Of a DNA stretch of 5,659 nucleotides, positions 5,247 to 5,659 are shown piece by piece (the stretch's first letter is position 1; every line of letters begins with the position of its first letter). The DNA lies in the NCBI GenBank assembly GCA_905214265.1, contig CAJMLQ010000165.1, positions 1-5,659 of the forward strand. The letters are read 5' to 3'. The notes beneath the pieces were generated by a model. That model saw nothing but the letters and a program-made list of their open reading frames with translations, ran no database searches and was not told the DNA's origin. A program made the position numbers and the translations under genes. The DNA comes from an uncultured bacterium. GTDB taxonomy: Bacteria > Bacillota > Clostridia > Oscillospirales > Ruminococcaceae.

Positions 5247-5659
5247 ATGGGAATTCATATTTTGGGCACCGGCTCCTACCTGCCGGAAACCGTGGTGGAC
5301 AACGAGGCTTTCACCGCGATCGTGGACACCTCCGACGAATGGATCGTGAAGCACTCCGGTATCCGAAAACGTCATTTTGCCGACGGACCAACCTATGAAA
5401 TGGCTGTAAAGGCTGCCAAATCCGCTCTGGAAAGCGCAGAGACGGCGGCAGAGGAGCTGGACCTAATCCTCTGTACCACGGTCACATCGGACTATGATAC
5501 TCCTTCCCTGGCGTGCATCGTCCAGGGGCTGTTGAGGGCTAAAAATGCCATTGCCATGGACGTCAATGCCGCCTGCGCGGGCTTCGTCTACGGGCTGGAT
5601 ATGGCCAACATGTACCTGCAGCACGGCTACCGCCGGATCCTTTTGATCTCGGCGGAGAG
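5247..5659 (+). CDS. fabH: 3-oxoacyl-ACP synthase III FabH (EC 2.3.1.180), N-terminal part (partial, cut by window edge)
   Basis: The first 137 codons plus two bases of a FabH, which is normally about 320 residues. It condenses acetyl-CoA (or a branched acyl-CoA) with malonyl-ACP, the first elongation step of type II fatty acid synthesis. Visible: the start ILGTGSYLPETVVDNEAF, the DTSDEWIVKHSGIRKRH segment at 27-43 (W32 stacking on CoA in the family), LILCTTVTSDYDTPSLAC at 73-90, and the active-site motif DVNAACAGF with C110 as the nucleophile. The catalytic His and Asn lie beyond the window. The ATG at 5247 follows AGAGAGGA with six bases of spacing. At the position of E. coli R36 there is a histidine, and the following Thr is Ser. 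It diverges from fabD, whose product supplies its malonyl-ACP substrate. Confidence 0.96.
   Translation, partial: MGIHILGTGSYLPETVVDNEAFTAIVDTSDEWIVKHSGIRKRHFADGPTYEMAVKAAKSALESAETAAEELDLILCTTVTSDYDTPSLACIVQGLLRAKNAIAMDVNAACAGFVYGLDMANMYLQHGYRRILLISAE

Overview
The window looks like a chromosomal segment from a GC-rich low-branching Firmicute, most likely a gut Clostridia/Oscillospiraceae-type bacterium. This is an inference from four things: strong AGGAGG-type ribosome binding sites, textbook sigma-A promoters in AT-rich gaps inside GC-rich coding DNA, the Firmicute-style SDR form of UxuB, and the Gram-positive type of ManA. Seven protein genes fill almost all of it. Two are cut by the window edges (an AraC-family regulator on the left, fabH on the right). 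No RNA gene, mobile element, CRISPR array or phage gene was seen.

Left part (1-2671): a hexuronate catabolism locus. An AraC-family regulator (minus strand, C-terminus missing) is transcribed divergently from uxuA (mannonate dehydratase) and uxuB (SDR-type fructuronate reductase/mannonate oxidoreductase). UxuB reduces D-fructuronate to D-mannonate, and UxuA dehydrates D-mannonate to 2-keto-3-deoxygluconate. The 132-bp gap holds a near-perfect sigma-A promoter for the regulator. For uxuA it holds a perfect TATAAT with no good -35, as expected for an activator-dependent promoter.

Middle part (2670-4944): a 53-bp perfect palindrome acts as the shared terminator of two convergent operons and contains both stop codons. 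The minus-strand operon reads fabD (malonyl-CoA:ACP transacylase) - manA (class I mannose-6-phosphate isomerase) - a 103-aa single-domain MGMT-family DNA alkyltransferase. The gaps are 22 and 4 bases.

Right part (4945-5659): a 302-bp divergent intergenic region and then the first 137 codons of fabH (ketoacyl-ACP synthase III). fabH has a consensus sigma-A promoter (TTGACA-17-TACAAT) and a leader of roughly 130 nt with two clear inverted repeats and repeated AAACGG motifs. fabD and fabH, which open fatty acid synthesis, therefore diverge from one control region.

The genes are ordinary metabolic families and I see no convincing undescribed multi-gene system. The parts most worth a second look are non-coding: the fabH leader, the AraC/uxuA divergent promoter and the stop-codon-containing palindrome. 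The mixed fabD-manA-MGMT operon is also of some interest.
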